The notes under the pieces are model-generated. The model saw only the letters and a program-made list of their open reading frames with translations. It ran no database searches and was not told the origin of the DNA. From the NCBI RefSeq assembly GCF_010614805.1, contig NZ_JAAFZC010000004.1:110145-174144 (forward strand): a stretch of 64,000 nt of DNA, given 5' to 3'. Below are positions 1 through 8,987 of the stretch, piece after piece; within the stretch, counting starts at the first letter, position 1, and the number at the start of each line of letters is the position of its first letter. A program made the position numbers and the translations under genes. The DNA is from Pseudooceanicola aestuarii. GTDB taxonomy: Bacteria > Pseudomonadota > Alphaproteobacteria > Rhodobacterales > Rhodobacteraceae.

Positions 1-471
1 ACCACCCGCGCCGTGGCCCGTGCCCATCACGAAACCGGCGCGCCGATCTGGCTGCACACGGAGGCCGGGACCATGGGCAACGAGATGCTGGATATCCTCC
101 AGGACGAGGGCGTCGACCTATCCGAAGTGGTCGTCGGGCATTGCGACCGCAACGCGGACCCGTACTATCACCAAAGTCTGGCCAACAGGGGCGCGCATGT
201 GCAATTCGACGGGGTGGGTAAGGTCAAGTATCACCCCGACAGCACCCGCATTGCCTGCATCAAGGCGATGTTGGACGCCGGACATGGCAGCCGTCTGCTG
301 ATCTCAGGTGACATGGGCCGCGCCGCCTACCTGGCAGGCTATGGTGGCGGACCGGGCTTTGCCTATATCGCGACGAAATTCATCCCGCGGATGCGGGCAG
401 AGGGCATTTCCGACAACGCGATCGAACAGATTTTCAAGAAGACCCCCGCCGCCTGGCTGGCCAAGTTCTGA
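1..471 (+). CDS. Phosphotriesterase-family metallohydrolase, C-terminal part
   Basis: The reading frame is open from the first base, so the start lies upstream of the window; the first GTG (13) is internal. The 156 visible residues fit the second half of the phosphotriesterase-like TIM barrel: an HTEAGT strand, VVVGHCDRN carrying a typical metal-binding His, and SGDMGR near the place of the late conserved Asp. Known relatives include organophosphate hydrolases and many lactonases. It sits 11 bp before a creatininase-family gene and heads a sugar uptake and breakdown operon, so a lactone or sugar-derived substrate is more likely than a phosphotriester (inference). Confidence 0.85.
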   Translation, partial: TTRAVARAHHETGAPIWLHTEAGTMGNEMLDILQDEGVDLSEVVVGHCDRNADPYYHQSLANRGAHVQFDGVGKVKYHPDSTRIACIKAMLDAGHGSRLLISGDMGRAAYLAGYGGGPGFAYIATKFIPRMRAEGISDNAIEQIFKKTPAAWLAKF

Positions 472-482
472 ACGGACCAAAC

Positions 483-1208
483 ATGACCATCGTAGAATCG
501 AAGTACCTGTCCCGCGACGCCTTTGCCGCGCGGATCGCCAAGTGCCCCGTGGCCATCCTGCCGCTGGGCGCGACGGAGCAGCATGGCTATCACATGCCGC
601 TGGGCACCGACACGATCCTGGCAGAGTTCTTCTCCAGGCGTATTGCGGAGGCGACCGGCGCCACCGTCCTGCCCGCGATGCCCTTCGGCTATTCCTGGGT
701 TTGGCGCGACGCGCCCGGCACCGTGACGCTGGACCAGAAAGTCATGGAAGACGTCATTTGCAACGTCGCCGAAAGCCTGGTGCCCGCGGGCGTCAAGCAC
801 CTGATCCTGGTCAACGGGCACGAGGCCAATTCCGCAACGATGAAATATGCGACCCGGCGGATGTGGGACCATCCCGATATCGACGTCTGGCGTCTGTTTT
901 ACCCGAACCTCGCGGAAGAGCTGAAGCAACATTGCGAAAGCCCGACCTGGCACGGGATCGTCCATGCCTGTGAATTCGAAACCTCACTCATGCTGGCCAT
1001 CGCCCCCGAAACGGTGGAAATGGACAAGGCCGTCGCCGAATATCCCGAACGCGATGCCGGGTATTTCCACGGCGGGCGCCCGATGGGGGAATTGTCCAGA
1101 AGCGGCGTATTCGGCGACGCGACCAAGGGCACGGCCGAAAAGGGGCACGCCATGGTCGAGACCTTCACGACCCGCATGGTCGACATGGTCCGGGAAATTT
1201 GTGCCTGA
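483..1208 (+). CDS. Creatininase-family metal-dependent hydrolase
   Basis: A 241-aa protein of normal length for the creatininase (creatinine amidohydrolase) family. Metal-site residues are visible in GATEQHG (E32, H34), GTD (D43), NGH (H113) and HACEFETS (about 161-168). Members open cyclic amides, and at least one sugar-pathway relative (IolN-type, 3-dehydro-scyllo-inosose hydrolase, from memory) opens an oxidised inositol ring. Here it lies between a phosphotriesterase-like hydrolase and an RpiR regulator ahead of a sugar ABC importer, kinase and aldolase. A ring-opening step in catabolism of an unusual sugar or cyclitol is therefore more plausible than creatinine breakdown (inference). 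Confidence 0.85.
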   Translation: MTIVESKYLSRDAFAARIAKCPVAILPLGATEQHGYHMPLGTDTILAEFFSRRIAEATGATVLPAMPFGYSWVWRDAPGTVTLDQKVMEDVICNVAESLVPAGVKHLILVNGHEANSATMKYATRRMWDHPDIDVWRLFYPNLAEELKQHCESPTWHGIVHACEFETSLMLAIAPETVEMDKAVAEYPERDAGYFHGGRPMGELSRSGVFGDATKGTAEKGHAMVETFTTRMVDMVREICA

Positions 1209-1258
1209 CCCGGCTTTGCCGTTAATCTCGGGGCCGCATCGGACAGGAGAGCGCCCAA

Positions 1259-2122
1259 GTGAATGATATCTTCAGCCGCATCGGCAAGACTCTCCCCGAT
1301 CTGAAACGGGCCGAACGGCGTATTGCGGAGCTGATCCTTTCGGACGTGGACCTGGTGCTGAAAGGGTCGATCACCGAAGTGGCGGAGGCGGCCTCCGTCT
1401 CCGCCTCCTCCATCACCCGGTTTTCGCGCATGTTCGGCGCCGAAGGGTTCAAGGATCTGAAACTGTCGATCGCCCAGGCCCGCAGTGCGCAAAGTCCGTT
1501 CGCCCACCAATCGGTTCAGGACCTGGATGAACGCGCCATCGCAGGTGGCCAACTGGAGGAGATGTATCTTCAGCAGATCACCTCTTCTCTGCGGTCAACC
1601 TATGCTTCCCTCGACGCCATCGCCCTGACCGATGCCATCGCCGCGCTGCGGTCCGCGCGCAGAGTGCGGTTCTTCGGTGTCGCGGTATCCGGGTTGATGG
1701 CGGAAGAGGCCTCCATGCGGTTGATGCGCCTGGGGCTGGATGCCTCCTATGTCGGCGACAGCCATTTCCGCCGGATCGCCTCGACCTTGCTGAGGCCTGA
1801 CGACGTTGCCGTCGTCATCTCTCACACCGGGCGGTCACAGGAAACGATCGAGGCCGCTGAAATTGCGCGCGGCGCCGGTGCGACGGTGATCGGGATCAGC
1901 GCGCCGCACAATCCGCTCACCCAGTTCTGCGACATTCTGATCGGCGTCTCTGTCTACGAGGAGATCGACATCTACACGCCGTCGATTTCGCATTTTTCCT
2001 ACCATTACGTCATCGGCCTGATCGCCTTTCACATCGGACAATCTTCCGCCCTGAACCGGGCCGAGCTTCTGGAGAAGATCAAAGGCGGGCTCGCGCGGGG
2101 CCAGATCGAATCCGAATCCTGA
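1259..2122 (+). CDS. MurR/RpiR-family transcriptional regulator
   Basis: A 287-aa protein starting at GTG. The N-terminal helix-turn-helix (about residues 1-75, SITEVAEAASVSASSITRFS) is typical of RpiR, and a C-terminal SIS phosphosugar-binding domain (about 120-260) includes VVISHTGRSQETIEAAE. RpiR regulators sense phosphosugars and mostly repress. The gene lies inside the operon, after two hydrolase genes and immediately before two AT-rich palindromes that precede the ABC binding-protein gene, so it probably controls the transporter, kinase and aldolase genes (inference). Confidence 0.9.
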   Translation: MNDIFSRIGKTLPDLKRAERRIAELILSDVDLVLKGSITEVAEAASVSASSITRFSRMFGAEGFKDLKLSIAQARSAQSPFAHQSVQDLDERAIAGGQLEEMYLQQITSSLRSTYASLDAIALTDAIAALRSARRVRFFGVAVSGLMAEEASMRLMRLGLDASYVGDSHFRRIASTLLRPDDVAVVISHTGRSQETIEAAEIARGAGATVIGISAPHNPLTQFCDILIGVSVYEEIDIYTPSISHFSYHYVIGLIAFHIGQSSALNRAELLEKIKGGLARGQIESES

Positions 2123-2139
2123 AATAAAAATTATTTTCA
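2120..2139. promoter_or_regulatory. Imperfect palindrome, candidate RpiR operator 1
   Basis: TGAAA and TTTCA arms are separated by 10 AT-only bases, starting on the stop codon of the RpiR gene. AT-rich dyads with TGAAAT-like arms are a common form of MurR/RpiR operators. It lies about 120 bp before the binding-protein start. The regulator-operator link is inference. Confidence 0.4.
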
Positions 2140-2146
2140 AAATATT

Positions 2147-2164
2147 TATTGAGTTTTCTCAATA
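2147..2164. promoter_or_regulatory. Perfect palindrome, candidate RpiR operator 2
   Basis: TATTGAG, TTTT, CTCAATA: perfect 7-bp arms around a 4-base spacer in an AT-rich block inside otherwise GC-rich DNA. No U-tract follows, so an operator is more likely than a terminator. Its centre is about 26 bp from that of the upstream palindrome, roughly 2.5 helical turns. Confidence 0.5.
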
Positions 2165-2256
2165 TCTTACAGCATCTACGGCCATAATGGGAAATCTTTA
2201 CAAAAGTACGCACCTTGTTATCGTGCTCGGTACCAACAGGAACCCGAGGTCAAAAA

Positions 2257-3330
2257 ATGCCCAAGTCATACTCTGCCGCGCTTGCCGCGCTACTCCTTTC
2301 CTCCACAGCCGTCCTTGCGCAGGATATCACGTTGCACCCCGATATCGGCCCCGCCGAGGATGCCGCGCCCGTCGATGTCGGCCGCTATGCGGACCGGCGC
2401 GACGGCTCTTATGTCGTGGGGTTCTCCAACGTCGCGGTGGTCAACAGCTGGACCGCGCAGCTGGTGGAAGAAGCCGCCTACCGCGCCTCCACCCTGCCAC
2501 AGATCGAACGCTACATCGTCACGGATGCCAACAACGACCCGTCCAAACAGGTCTCTGACGTCGAGGACATGCTGGCCCAGGGCGCGGATGCCATCGTGAT
2601 CAACCCGGCCAATCCGGTCGCGCTGGTTCCGGTGCTGGAACGTGCCTACGACGAGGGCGTTGTGGTGATCGCGGTCACCGCAGATGCCAATACCGACAAA
2701 CTGACCGCCCGCATCATGGCAGATCAGGTCAAGTTCGGAACCACCGGCGGCGAATTTCTGGCCGAAGCCATGGATGGCAAGGGTAAGGTCATCGCGCTCC
2801 GTGGGATTGCGGGCCTGTCGGTCGATGATGACCGTTTCAACGGGATGAAAGCCGTCCTGGACGAATATCCCGACATCGAGATCATCGCCGAGGAATACGC
2901 CTCCTGGTCCTATGACCAGGGCCGGCAGGCCTGCGAAAGCCTGGCACTGGCCCATCCGCAGATCGACGGCGTCTGGTCTTCCGGTGGCGCCATGACCCAG
3001 GCCTGTGTAGAGGTCTTCAACGAATTCGGTCGTGACCTGATTCCCATGACCGGCGAAGCCAACAACGGGTTCTTCCGCACTTGGTCGGAAAACCAGGACG
3101 CCGGGTTCGATTCGATCGCGCCGCAGAACCCCTCCTGGGCCGTGGGCGAGGGGATCGCGCTGGCGGTCGCCATTCTCGAGGGCCAGGAGGTCTCCGACTT
3201 CTACAAGGTCACGGCCGATCCCTATACCGCCGCAGATCTGGAGACGCTGTATCGCCCCGACCTGAACGACAGCTACTGGGTCGGCTCCACCATGTCCGAA
3301 GAAAAGTTGCAGGATCTCTTCGGCAACTGA
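2257..3330 (+). CDS. Sugar ABC transporter periplasmic binding protein
   Basis: A 357-aa protein with a Sec signal (MPKSYSAALAALLL..VLAQ, cleavage near residue 22) and the periplasmic-binding fold of the ribose/rhizopine cluster: GFSNVAVVNSW near the N-terminus, then DANNDPSKQVSDVEDM and INPANPVAL, typical of pentose/hexose/cyclitol binders. The ATG at 2257 was chosen because a GAGGT ribosome site lies 7 bases upstream and the signal peptide starts there; an in-frame ATG at 2215 adds only uncharged filler. It is the first gene after the two palindromes and is followed by an ATPase and two permeases. Confidence 0.92.
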   Translation: MPKSYSAALAALLLSSTAVLAQDITLHPDIGPAEDAAPVDVGRYADRRDGSYVVGFSNVAVVNSWTAQLVEEAAYRASTLPQIERYIVTDANNDPSKQVSDVEDMLAQGADAIVINPANPVALVPVLERAYDEGVVVIAVTADANTDKLTARIMADQVKFGTTGGEFLAEAMDGKGKVIALRGIAGLSVDDDRFNGMKAVLDEYPDIEIIAEEYASWSYDQGRQACESLALAHPQIDGVWSSGGAMTQACVEVFNEFGRDLIPMTGEANNGFFRTWSENQDAGFDSIAPQNPSWAVGEGIALAVAILEGQEVSDFYKVTADPYTAADLETLYRPDLNDSYWVGSTMSEEKLQDLFGN

Positions 3331-3355
3331 TCCGGATCGGATCCTCGCGCCATCC

Positions 3356-3380
3356 GGGCGCGCGCCACCGGTGCGCGCCC
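3356..3380 (+). promoter_or_regulatory. GC hairpin after the binding-protein gene
   Basis: GGGCGCGC pairs with GCGCGCCC around a 9-base loop, 25 bp after the binding-protein stop and before the ATPase. There is no U-tract. Such intercistronic hairpins protect upstream mRNA or dampen readthrough, giving more binding protein than membrane components (known for malE-type operons). Confidence 0.55.
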
Positions 3381-3447
3381 GCCCTCTCACCCTATCGTGC
3401 CCCTGCCCGCTGTCCGGGGACGGGCACAGCAAAGTGAACATCACCGC

Positions 3448-4959
3448 ATGACATCGCCCTTGATCAAGGTTTCCGGCCTCTCCAAGGCCTTTGGCCCCAC
3501 GCAGGCCCTGACGGACATGCAGCTGGACGGCCGGGCCGGGGAAATCCATGCCGTCATGGGGGAGAACGGGGCCGGGAAATCCACCCTGATGAAGATCCTC
3601 TCCGGGGTTCATCGGCTGGATAGCGGCGACATCCGGCTGGACGGCAAGCCGGTCAGCTTTGCCACCCCGAGAGATGCCCAGGATGCGGGTATCTCCACCA
3701 TCTTTCAGGAGTTTTCCCTGTTGCCCAACCTGTCGGTGCAGGAAAACCTGTTTCTTGGCAAACGCGGGCTGACAACCAGCGCGCAGCGTATCCGCTGCCT
3801 GGAGGTACTGACCCGGCTGAAGTTGAACGTCCCCCCCGAACGGGTGGTCGACGCGCTCAGCGTCGGAGAGCAGCAGATGGTCGAAATTGCCAAGGGCGTG
3901 CTTGCCGATGCCAGGGTCTTCATCTTCGACGAACCCACCGCCGCATTGGCCGCGCAGGAGGTCGAAACCCTGTTCGACCTGATCCGGCAACTGGCCCGCG
4001 AGGGGCGGACAGTCTTCTACGTGTCCCACCGGATGCCGGAGATCTTCACGATCTGCGACCGGATCACGGTGATGAAGGACGGACAATATGTCACCACCTT
4101 CAAGACGCGCGAAACCACTCATGACGCGGTGGTCGAAAGCATGGTCGGTCGCCCGCTGGAGGAGCTTTTCGCGCCCCGGGCCACCCGCACCGGCGACGTT
4201 CTGTTACAGGCCGACGGGCTACGCGGCGACGATGTCACAACGCCGCTCTCCCTATCCTTGAGGGCGGGGGAAATTGTCGGCCTTTCAGGTCTGGAGGGGC
4301 AGGGCCAGCAGGATATCTTGCGCCTTCTCGCCGGGTTTGTGCCAGCGCGCGGTGGCACGCTTCGCCTGGGGGCGGAGAAGGTCGAACGCCACGACGCCCG
4401 CCGGCGCATCGCTCGCGGTCTCGGTTTTGTTCCGGAAAACCGCAAGGACGACGGGCTGTTCCCCTCATTGTCGATCCTCGCCAACATGGAAACCGGCCGC
4501 GCCGCGCCGCGCTCCGTTGGCACCTGGTTTGCCCGCCCCCGCGCCGCCGTGACCGAGGTGATGCGCCGCCTGGCCGTCAAGGCCGAAGCACCGGAACAGA
4601 ACGTCATGCAATTGTCGGGCGGCAATCAGCAGAAAGTCGTGCTGGGCCGCTGGCTGGTCGCCGGCACCAGGGTCTTGCTGTGCGAGGAACCGACACGCGG
4701 CGTCGATGTCGGTGCCAAGCGGGAGATCTACCTGCGCCTGCGTGATTTCGCCGAGAAGGGCGGAACCGTCTTTGTCTCCTCGCGGGAGATGCCCGAACTG
4801 ATCGGCCTGTGCGATCGTATTCTGGTGGTGCGAGAAGGCGCCATTTCCTCCGAAATGGCCGCCAACGATGCGACGGAGGCGACGCTTCTGGCCGCAGCCA
4901 TCCCCGGCCAGGACACCCTTTCTCAACCAGCCCCCAAGGAAACGGAGCATCCGGCATGA
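3448..4959 (+). CDS. Sugar ABC transporter ATPase (RbsA-type, two ABC domains)
   Basis: A 503-aa duplicated ATPase of the ribose/xylose importer class. The first half has Walker A GENGAGKST (38-46), signature LSVGEQQMVEI and Walker B VFIFDEPT. The second half has the degenerate P-loop GLEGQGQQDIL usual for RbsA homologues, then LSGGNQQKV and LLCEEPTRGVD. ATG 3448 begins the conserved MTSPLIKVSGLSK; an upstream in-frame ATG would add 17 non-conserved residues. The stop overlaps the next gene's start (ATGA), implying translational coupling to the permeases. Confidence 0.93.
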   Translation: MTSPLIKVSGLSKAFGPTQALTDMQLDGRAGEIHAVMGENGAGKSTLMKILSGVHRLDSGDIRLDGKPVSFATPRDAQDAGISTIFQEFSLLPNLSVQENLFLGKRGLTTSAQRIRCLEVLTRLKLNVPPERVVDALSVGEQQMVEIAKGVLADARVFIFDEPTAALAAQEVETLFDLIRQLAREGRTVFYVSHRMPEIFTICDRITVMKDGQYVTTFKTRETTHDAVVESMVGRPLEELFAPRATRTGDVLLQADGLRGDDVTTPLSLSLRAGEIVGLSGLEGQGQQDILRLLAGFVPARGGTLRLGAEKVERHDARRRIARGLGFVPENRKDDGLFPSLSILANMETGRAAPRSVGTWFARPRAAVTEVMRRLAVKAEAPEQNVMQLSGGNQQKVVLGRWLVAGTRVLLCEEPTRGVDVGAKREIYLRLRDFAEKGGTVFVSSREMPELIGLCDRILVVREGAISSEMAANDATEATLLAAAIPGQDTLSQPAPKETEHPA

Positions 4960-5939
4960 GCGGTCCCGCTTCTTCCCCCTCTCCGCGTGCGGGCATTGCC
5001 AGCCGTTTCCGGCTGGATGCCCGATGGTATCGCCAGCGTGGCGCGGCATTGTCCGCCGTGACCTTCGGCGCGATTTTCATCCTGCTGGCGACGACATTGC
5101 CGGACAGCTTCCTGACACAGCGCAACTGGTCCAACCTGCTGGGCCAATTGCCGCCATTGTTCATCGCCTCCCTGGGGCAGACCTTCGTATTGCTGGGCGC
5201 CGGGTTCGACCTGTCCGTGGGGTCGGTCATCAGTCTGACGTCGGCCATCCTGTCGCTGCCCTGGCATTGGTCGGCAACGATCCCGCTGGCCTTTGCCGCC
5301 GCCGTGACCGTCGGGCTTGTGAACGGTTGGGGCATCGTGAAGATCGGGGTGCATCCGATCATCATGACATTGGCCACCTCCTCCATCGTGCAGGGCATCG
5401 CCCTGACCATCCTGCCGGTTCCCGGCGGCAGCGCGCCCGCGCCGTTGCTGGCCATGGTCCAAGGGTCGGTGTTCGGTCTGCCGCCCGGATTGTTCTGGAT
5501 CGTCCTGATGGGCGGGCTGGCCATCTACCTCATGCATGGCACCGGCTTTGGCCGGCAGCTCTCCGCGGTGGGGGCCAACCCCGACGCCGCCCGCCTTTCC
5601 GGTCTGCCGGCGACACGGATCCGCATCGGAACCTATGTCATCTCCGCCACCTGCGCGGCCATCGCCGGGCTGTACCTGACGGCCCGGCTCGCGTCGTCGG
5701 ATCCCAATGTCGGGGCCGCTCTCGGGTTGGACAGCGTGCTGGGCGCCGCGCTTGGCGGGACGCTGCTATCGGGCGGGATCGGCGGACCCATCGGCACCGT
5801 CTTCGGGGTCGGGATCATCGGGTTGCTGAACAACGGCATGAATCTGGCCGGGATCTCTCCGTTCTACCAACATGTGGTGAAGGGCACGATGCTGATCGTC
5901 TCCGTCAGCCTGTTCCGTCGCAAGGAGGTCGGACTATGA
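4956..5939 (+). CDS. Sugar ABC transporter permease 1 (RbsC-type)
   Basis: A 327-aa inner-membrane protein with about 8-10 hydrophobic segments and the BPD_transp_2 signatures LGAGFDLSVGSVISL and GAALGGTLLSGGIGGPIGTVFG. Start ATG 4956 overlaps the ATPase stop by 4 bp and its own stop overlaps the next permease in the same way. It presumably pairs with the second permease as a heterodimer. Confidence 0.92.
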   Translation: MSGPASSPSPRAGIASRFRLDARWYRQRGAALSAVTFGAIFILLATTLPDSFLTQRNWSNLLGQLPPLFIASLGQTFVLLGAGFDLSVGSVISLTSAILSLPWHWSATIPLAFAAAVTVGLVNGWGIVKIGVHPIIMTLATSSIVQGIALTILPVPGGSAPAPLLAMVQGSVFGLPPGLFWIVLMGGLAIYLMHGTGFGRQLSAVGANPDAARLSGLPATRIRIGTYVISATCAAIAGLYLTARLASSDPNVGAALGLDSVLGAALGGTLLSGGIGGPIGTVFGVGIIGLLNNGMNLAGISPFYQHVVKGTMLIVSVSLFRRKEVGL

Positions 5940-6910
5940 ACGCTGTGCCCCAGACCTCAGCCTTGCCGCGCCGCCGCCGCATCCTGCGCGTGATCGCCGG
6001 ATGGCCACCCGCCTTCTGGGGCCTGATCGCGGTACTGGTCCTGGCAGCCTTTACCCAGCCACAATTCCTGTCCCTGCCCTTCCTCATGATCCTGTTGCGC
6101 CAGGCAGCGCCGCTTGGCATCGTCGCTCTGGGCCAGACCTTCACGGTGGCAAACCGATCGCTGGACCTGTCGGTCGGCGCGGTGATCGCGCTGGTCAATA
6201 TCCTGGTCTCCGACCGGATGTTCCTGGGTGCGCCCGCGGCGCTGCCAATCGCTGCGGCTCTGCTGGCAGGGCTATTGGTCGGGCTCGTCAACGGTATCCT
6301 GATCTCCGCGCTGCGGGCATCGGCCGTGGTCGTGACCCTGGGCACCGCCGCCGTGGTGACCGGCATCGGTTTCCTTGTGTCCGGGGGCGCGCCGGGCAAC
6401 GCGATGAGCGCCACGATCAAGTACCTGGGCCGCGGACGGATCGACATGTTCCCCGTGTCCGGCCTGTTCTGGTTTGCCGCGGCGATCCTGTGCTGGGTCA
6501 TCTTTCGCAAGCTGATCCTGGGCCGGTTCATCATGGCTGCCGGAGACAACCCGTCGGCGGCGGGCTACAACGGCATCCCGGTCAATCGGACGCTATTGAT
6601 TTCTCATGTCCTGTCGGGGGGCTTTGCGGCCCTCGGCGGGCTGCTGCTGTCGGGGCTGATCGGCGTCGGATCGCTGGGGCTGGGCGCGGACTACGTCCTG
6701 AGCTCCATCGCGGCGGTCATCCTGGGCGGCGCGGTCTTCGGCGGCGGCGCGGGCGGCGCTGTGGGCACGGTGCTGGGCACCATGCTGCTGGTCATGATCC
6801 TGAATCTGCTGACCGTCTTCGGTATCAACGAAGCAGGGAAACTGGTGGTGCAGGGCCTCGTGATCGCCGCCGCCGCCATCATCTACCAGAAAAGCAGCCG
6901 CGCAGGATGA
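5936..6910 (+). CDS. Sugar ABC transporter permease 2 (RbsC-type)
   Basis: A 324-aa permease paralogous to the preceding gene: ANRSLDLSVGAVIALVN and VILGGAVFGGGAGGAVGTVLG are the family hallmarks, with about 8-10 transmembrane segments. ATG 5936 overlaps the preceding stop by 4 bp, and its TGA overlaps the kinase ATG by 4 bp. Two distinct permeases rather than one homodimeric RbsC are common in alphaproteobacterial sugar and cyclitol importers. Confidence 0.92.
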   Translation: MNAVPQTSALPRRRRILRVIAGWPPAFWGLIAVLVLAAFTQPQFLSLPFLMILLRQAAPLGIVALGQTFTVANRSLDLSVGAVIALVNILVSDRMFLGAPAALPIAAALLAGLLVGLVNGILISALRASAVVVTLGTAAVVTGIGFLVSGGAPGNAMSATIKYLGRGRIDMFPVSGLFWFAAAILCWVIFRKLILGRFIMAAGDNPSAAGYNGIPVNRTLLISHVLSGGFAALGGLLLSGLIGVGSLGLGADYVLSSIAAVILGGAVFGGGAGGAVGTVLGTMLLVMILNLLTVFGINEAGKLVVQGLVIAAAAIIYQKSSRAG

Positions 6911-8388
6911 ACGACGATGCGCTGGCCCTCGGGATCGATTTCGGCACCTCATCGGTCAAGGTCGTGGCCCTGTCACCGCGCGGCGATCTGGCGGGGGAGG
7001 CCGCCGCGCCCTACCCCACCCACCGGCCCGGACCGCATCGCGCCGAACAAGATCCGGCCGACTGGCTGCGCGCCCTCGCGGAGGTCATCGCCACGCTCGC
7101 CACGCGGGTTCGGCTGGCACGGGTTTCCGCCATCGGCCTGTCGGGTCAATTGAACGGGATCGTGCGCTGCGACGCCTCCGGAGCGCCGGCTGGGTCGGCT
7201 CTCACCTGGCTGGACCAACGCGCCGAGGAGGAGACCAATGCCCTCGACGCGACCTTTGGCAATGGTCTCTATGCGGTGACCGGCAACCGCGCCAATGGCA
7301 TTGCGGTGGCGCCCAAGCTGCGGTGGCTGGCCAGTCATGACCCCCGCCCCGCCACACGTGTGATGCAGGTCAAGGATTGGATCGGCCTGATCCTCACAGG
7401 CGTTCCACGTACCGAGCGGAACGAGGCCTCAGGCACCTTGCTGATGGATTTCGCCGGCAGCCACTGGGACGCGGCGCTGTGCGATTGGGCCGGTGTCACA
7501 CCGGCGCAATTGTCACCCATCGGCACGGCAACCGACCTGCTGGGCCCGGTCACCGCAACGGCCGCCGCGCGGTTCGGTTTGCCGGAAGGGGTGCCCGTGG
7601 TGCTGGGCGCCGGCGACACCGGTGCGCTGGCGGTCGGCTGCGGAGCCTATGCCCCCGGTACGGTGGCCGTCACGCTGGGCACGGCAGGACATGTCGTCGC
7701 GGCCAGTCCCCGCCCCCCGGTGACCGAGGTGCGGGGCATGTGGCGGTCCGGCCACGTCACTCCGGATCGCGAATTGTGGCTGGGCCTGGTGCCCGCCGGG
7801 GCGCTGTCGATGGAATGGCTGCGCGATATCTTTGCCCTTGGCGGGGATCGTCCCGACTTCGACACGCTGGAATCCGCCGCCGCCAACGTCGATCCCCTTG
7901 CGGTCGAAGCCATGTTCCTGCCGTTTCTCGCCGGGGCCGGGACGCCCTGGAACCACCCCGCGCGGGCGGTTTTGTCGGGTCTGGATCTGACCCAGGGGCC
8001 CGGCCATCTGGTGCGCGCCGTGCAGACCGGCGTGGCTCATGCAGTCCGTGCCTCGCTGGAGGCCTTTGCCGGGGCCGGGCTGGAGATCAAGCAGGTTCGG
8101 CTGGCCGAAGGCGGCGCCCGGTCGCCGATCTGGTGCCAGTCCATCGCCGACGTGACCGGCCGCCCGGTAGAGGTCCTGGCCCATGGCGACACTTCTGCCG
8201 TGGGGGCCGCCTTGCTGGCCTTTGCCGGCACGCAGACGGACCTGCCCCCTGCCGAGGCCCTGAACGGGTTCATCGCCCGGGCCGTGCGCCCTGTGCGCAC
8301 CTATGCGCCCGACCCCGTCCACCACGCATTTCACGGCCGGCGCCATGCGCGGTTCCTGGCCCGTGCCACTCAGGAGATCGCCCCATGA
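6907..8388 (+). CDS. FGGY-family carbohydrate kinase
   Basis: A 493-aa protein, normal length for xylulokinase/gluconokinase-like FGGY kinases. It opens with the phosphate-1 loop GIDFGTSSVKVVAL, carries WLDQRAEEE in the substrate domain, GAGDTGALAVGCG around the likely catalytic Asp, and EGGARSPIWCQ in the ATP-binding half. It phosphorylates a ketose, alditol or sugar acid; sequence alone does not give the substrate. It is translationally coupled to the permease before and the aldolase after, fitting phosphorylation of the imported or ring-opened sugar just before aldol cleavage. Confidence 0.9.
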   Translation: MNDDALALGIDFGTSSVKVVALSPRGDLAGEAAAPYPTHRPGPHRAEQDPADWLRALAEVIATLATRVRLARVSAIGLSGQLNGIVRCDASGAPAGSALTWLDQRAEEETNALDATFGNGLYAVTGNRANGIAVAPKLRWLASHDPRPATRVMQVKDWIGLILTGVPRTERNEASGTLLMDFAGSHWDAALCDWAGVTPAQLSPIGTATDLLGPVTATAAARFGLPEGVPVVLGAGDTGALAVGCGAYAPGTVAVTLGTAGHVVAASPRPPVTEVRGMWRSGHVTPDRELWLGLVPAGALSMEWLRDIFALGGDRPDFDTLESAAANVDPLAVEAMFLPFLAGAGTPWNHPARAVLSGLDLTQGPGHLVRAVQTGVAHAVRASLEAFAGAGLEIKQVRLAEGGARSPIWCQSIADVTGRPVEVLAHGDTSAVGAALLAFAGTQTDLPPAEALNGFIARAVRPVRTYAPDPVHHAFHGRRHARFLARATQEIAP

Positions 8389-8987
8389 CACCCCCCGACA
8401 TCGTCGCCATTCTCCGCGGCGTCACCCCCGAGACCATCGTACCGATCTGTGACGTGTTGATCGACGCAGGCATCCACACCATCGAAGTGCCGTTGAACTC
8501 ACCCGATCCGTTCCGCTCCATCGAAGCGGCGGTGACGGCGCATGGCAGCCGGGCGCGCTTTGGTGCGGGTACCGTCCTGCGGCCCGAAGACGTGGACCGG
8601 GTGCGCGATTGCGGCGGCAAGTTGATCGTTTCGCCCAATGTCAACGTGTCGGTCATCGCGCGCACCGTGACCCTGGGGCTCGCCAGCTTTCCCGGCGTGA
8701 TGACCCCAAGCGAGGCCTTTAGCGCCCTCGGCGCTGGTGCCGATGCGCTGAAACTGTTTCCGGGCGAGATCATCGGCCCGCGCGGACTCGCCGCGATGAA
8801 GGCCGTCCTGCCGGTGGGTACGCGTCTATATGCGGTGGGTGGCGTAACGGCGCGCAACATCCCCGATTGGGTCGCCGCCGGAGCCCAGGGCGTCGGAATC
8901 GGCTCTGCCCTGTTCCAGGTCGGTGACACGGCCGCCGACACCCGCGAACGGGTCGCCACGCTGGACCTGACCGGCCGCACCGCGTGA
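8385..8987 (+). CDS. KDPG/KDPGal-type aldolase
   Basis: A 200-aa class I aldolase of the 2-keto-3-deoxy-6-phosphogluconate/galactonate family. Visible: AILRGV (8-13), the general-base Glu in IEVPLNS (E34), the Schiff-base Lys in ALKLFPGE (K123), and the phosphate-binding GGVTARNIPDW and GIGSALF. KLFPGE and the overall pattern are closer to DgoA-type KDPGal aldolases than to Eda. Expected products are pyruvate and glyceraldehyde 3-phosphate. Last gene of the operon. Confidence 0.88.
   Translation: MTPPDIVAILRGVTPETIVPICDVLIDAGIHTIEVPLNSPDPFRSIEAAVTAHGSRARFGAGTVLRPEDVDRVRDCGGKLIVSPNVNVSVIARTVTLGLASFPGVMTPSEAFSALGAGADALKLFPGEIIGPRGLAAMKAVLPVGTRLYAVGGVTARNIPDWVAAGAQGVGIGSALFQVGDTAADTRERVATLDLTGRTA

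Noticed and set aside
2290..4122. 610-codon open frame on the minus strand
   Set aside because: It is antisense to the sugar binding protein and ATPase genes; composition is typical of a shadow frame.
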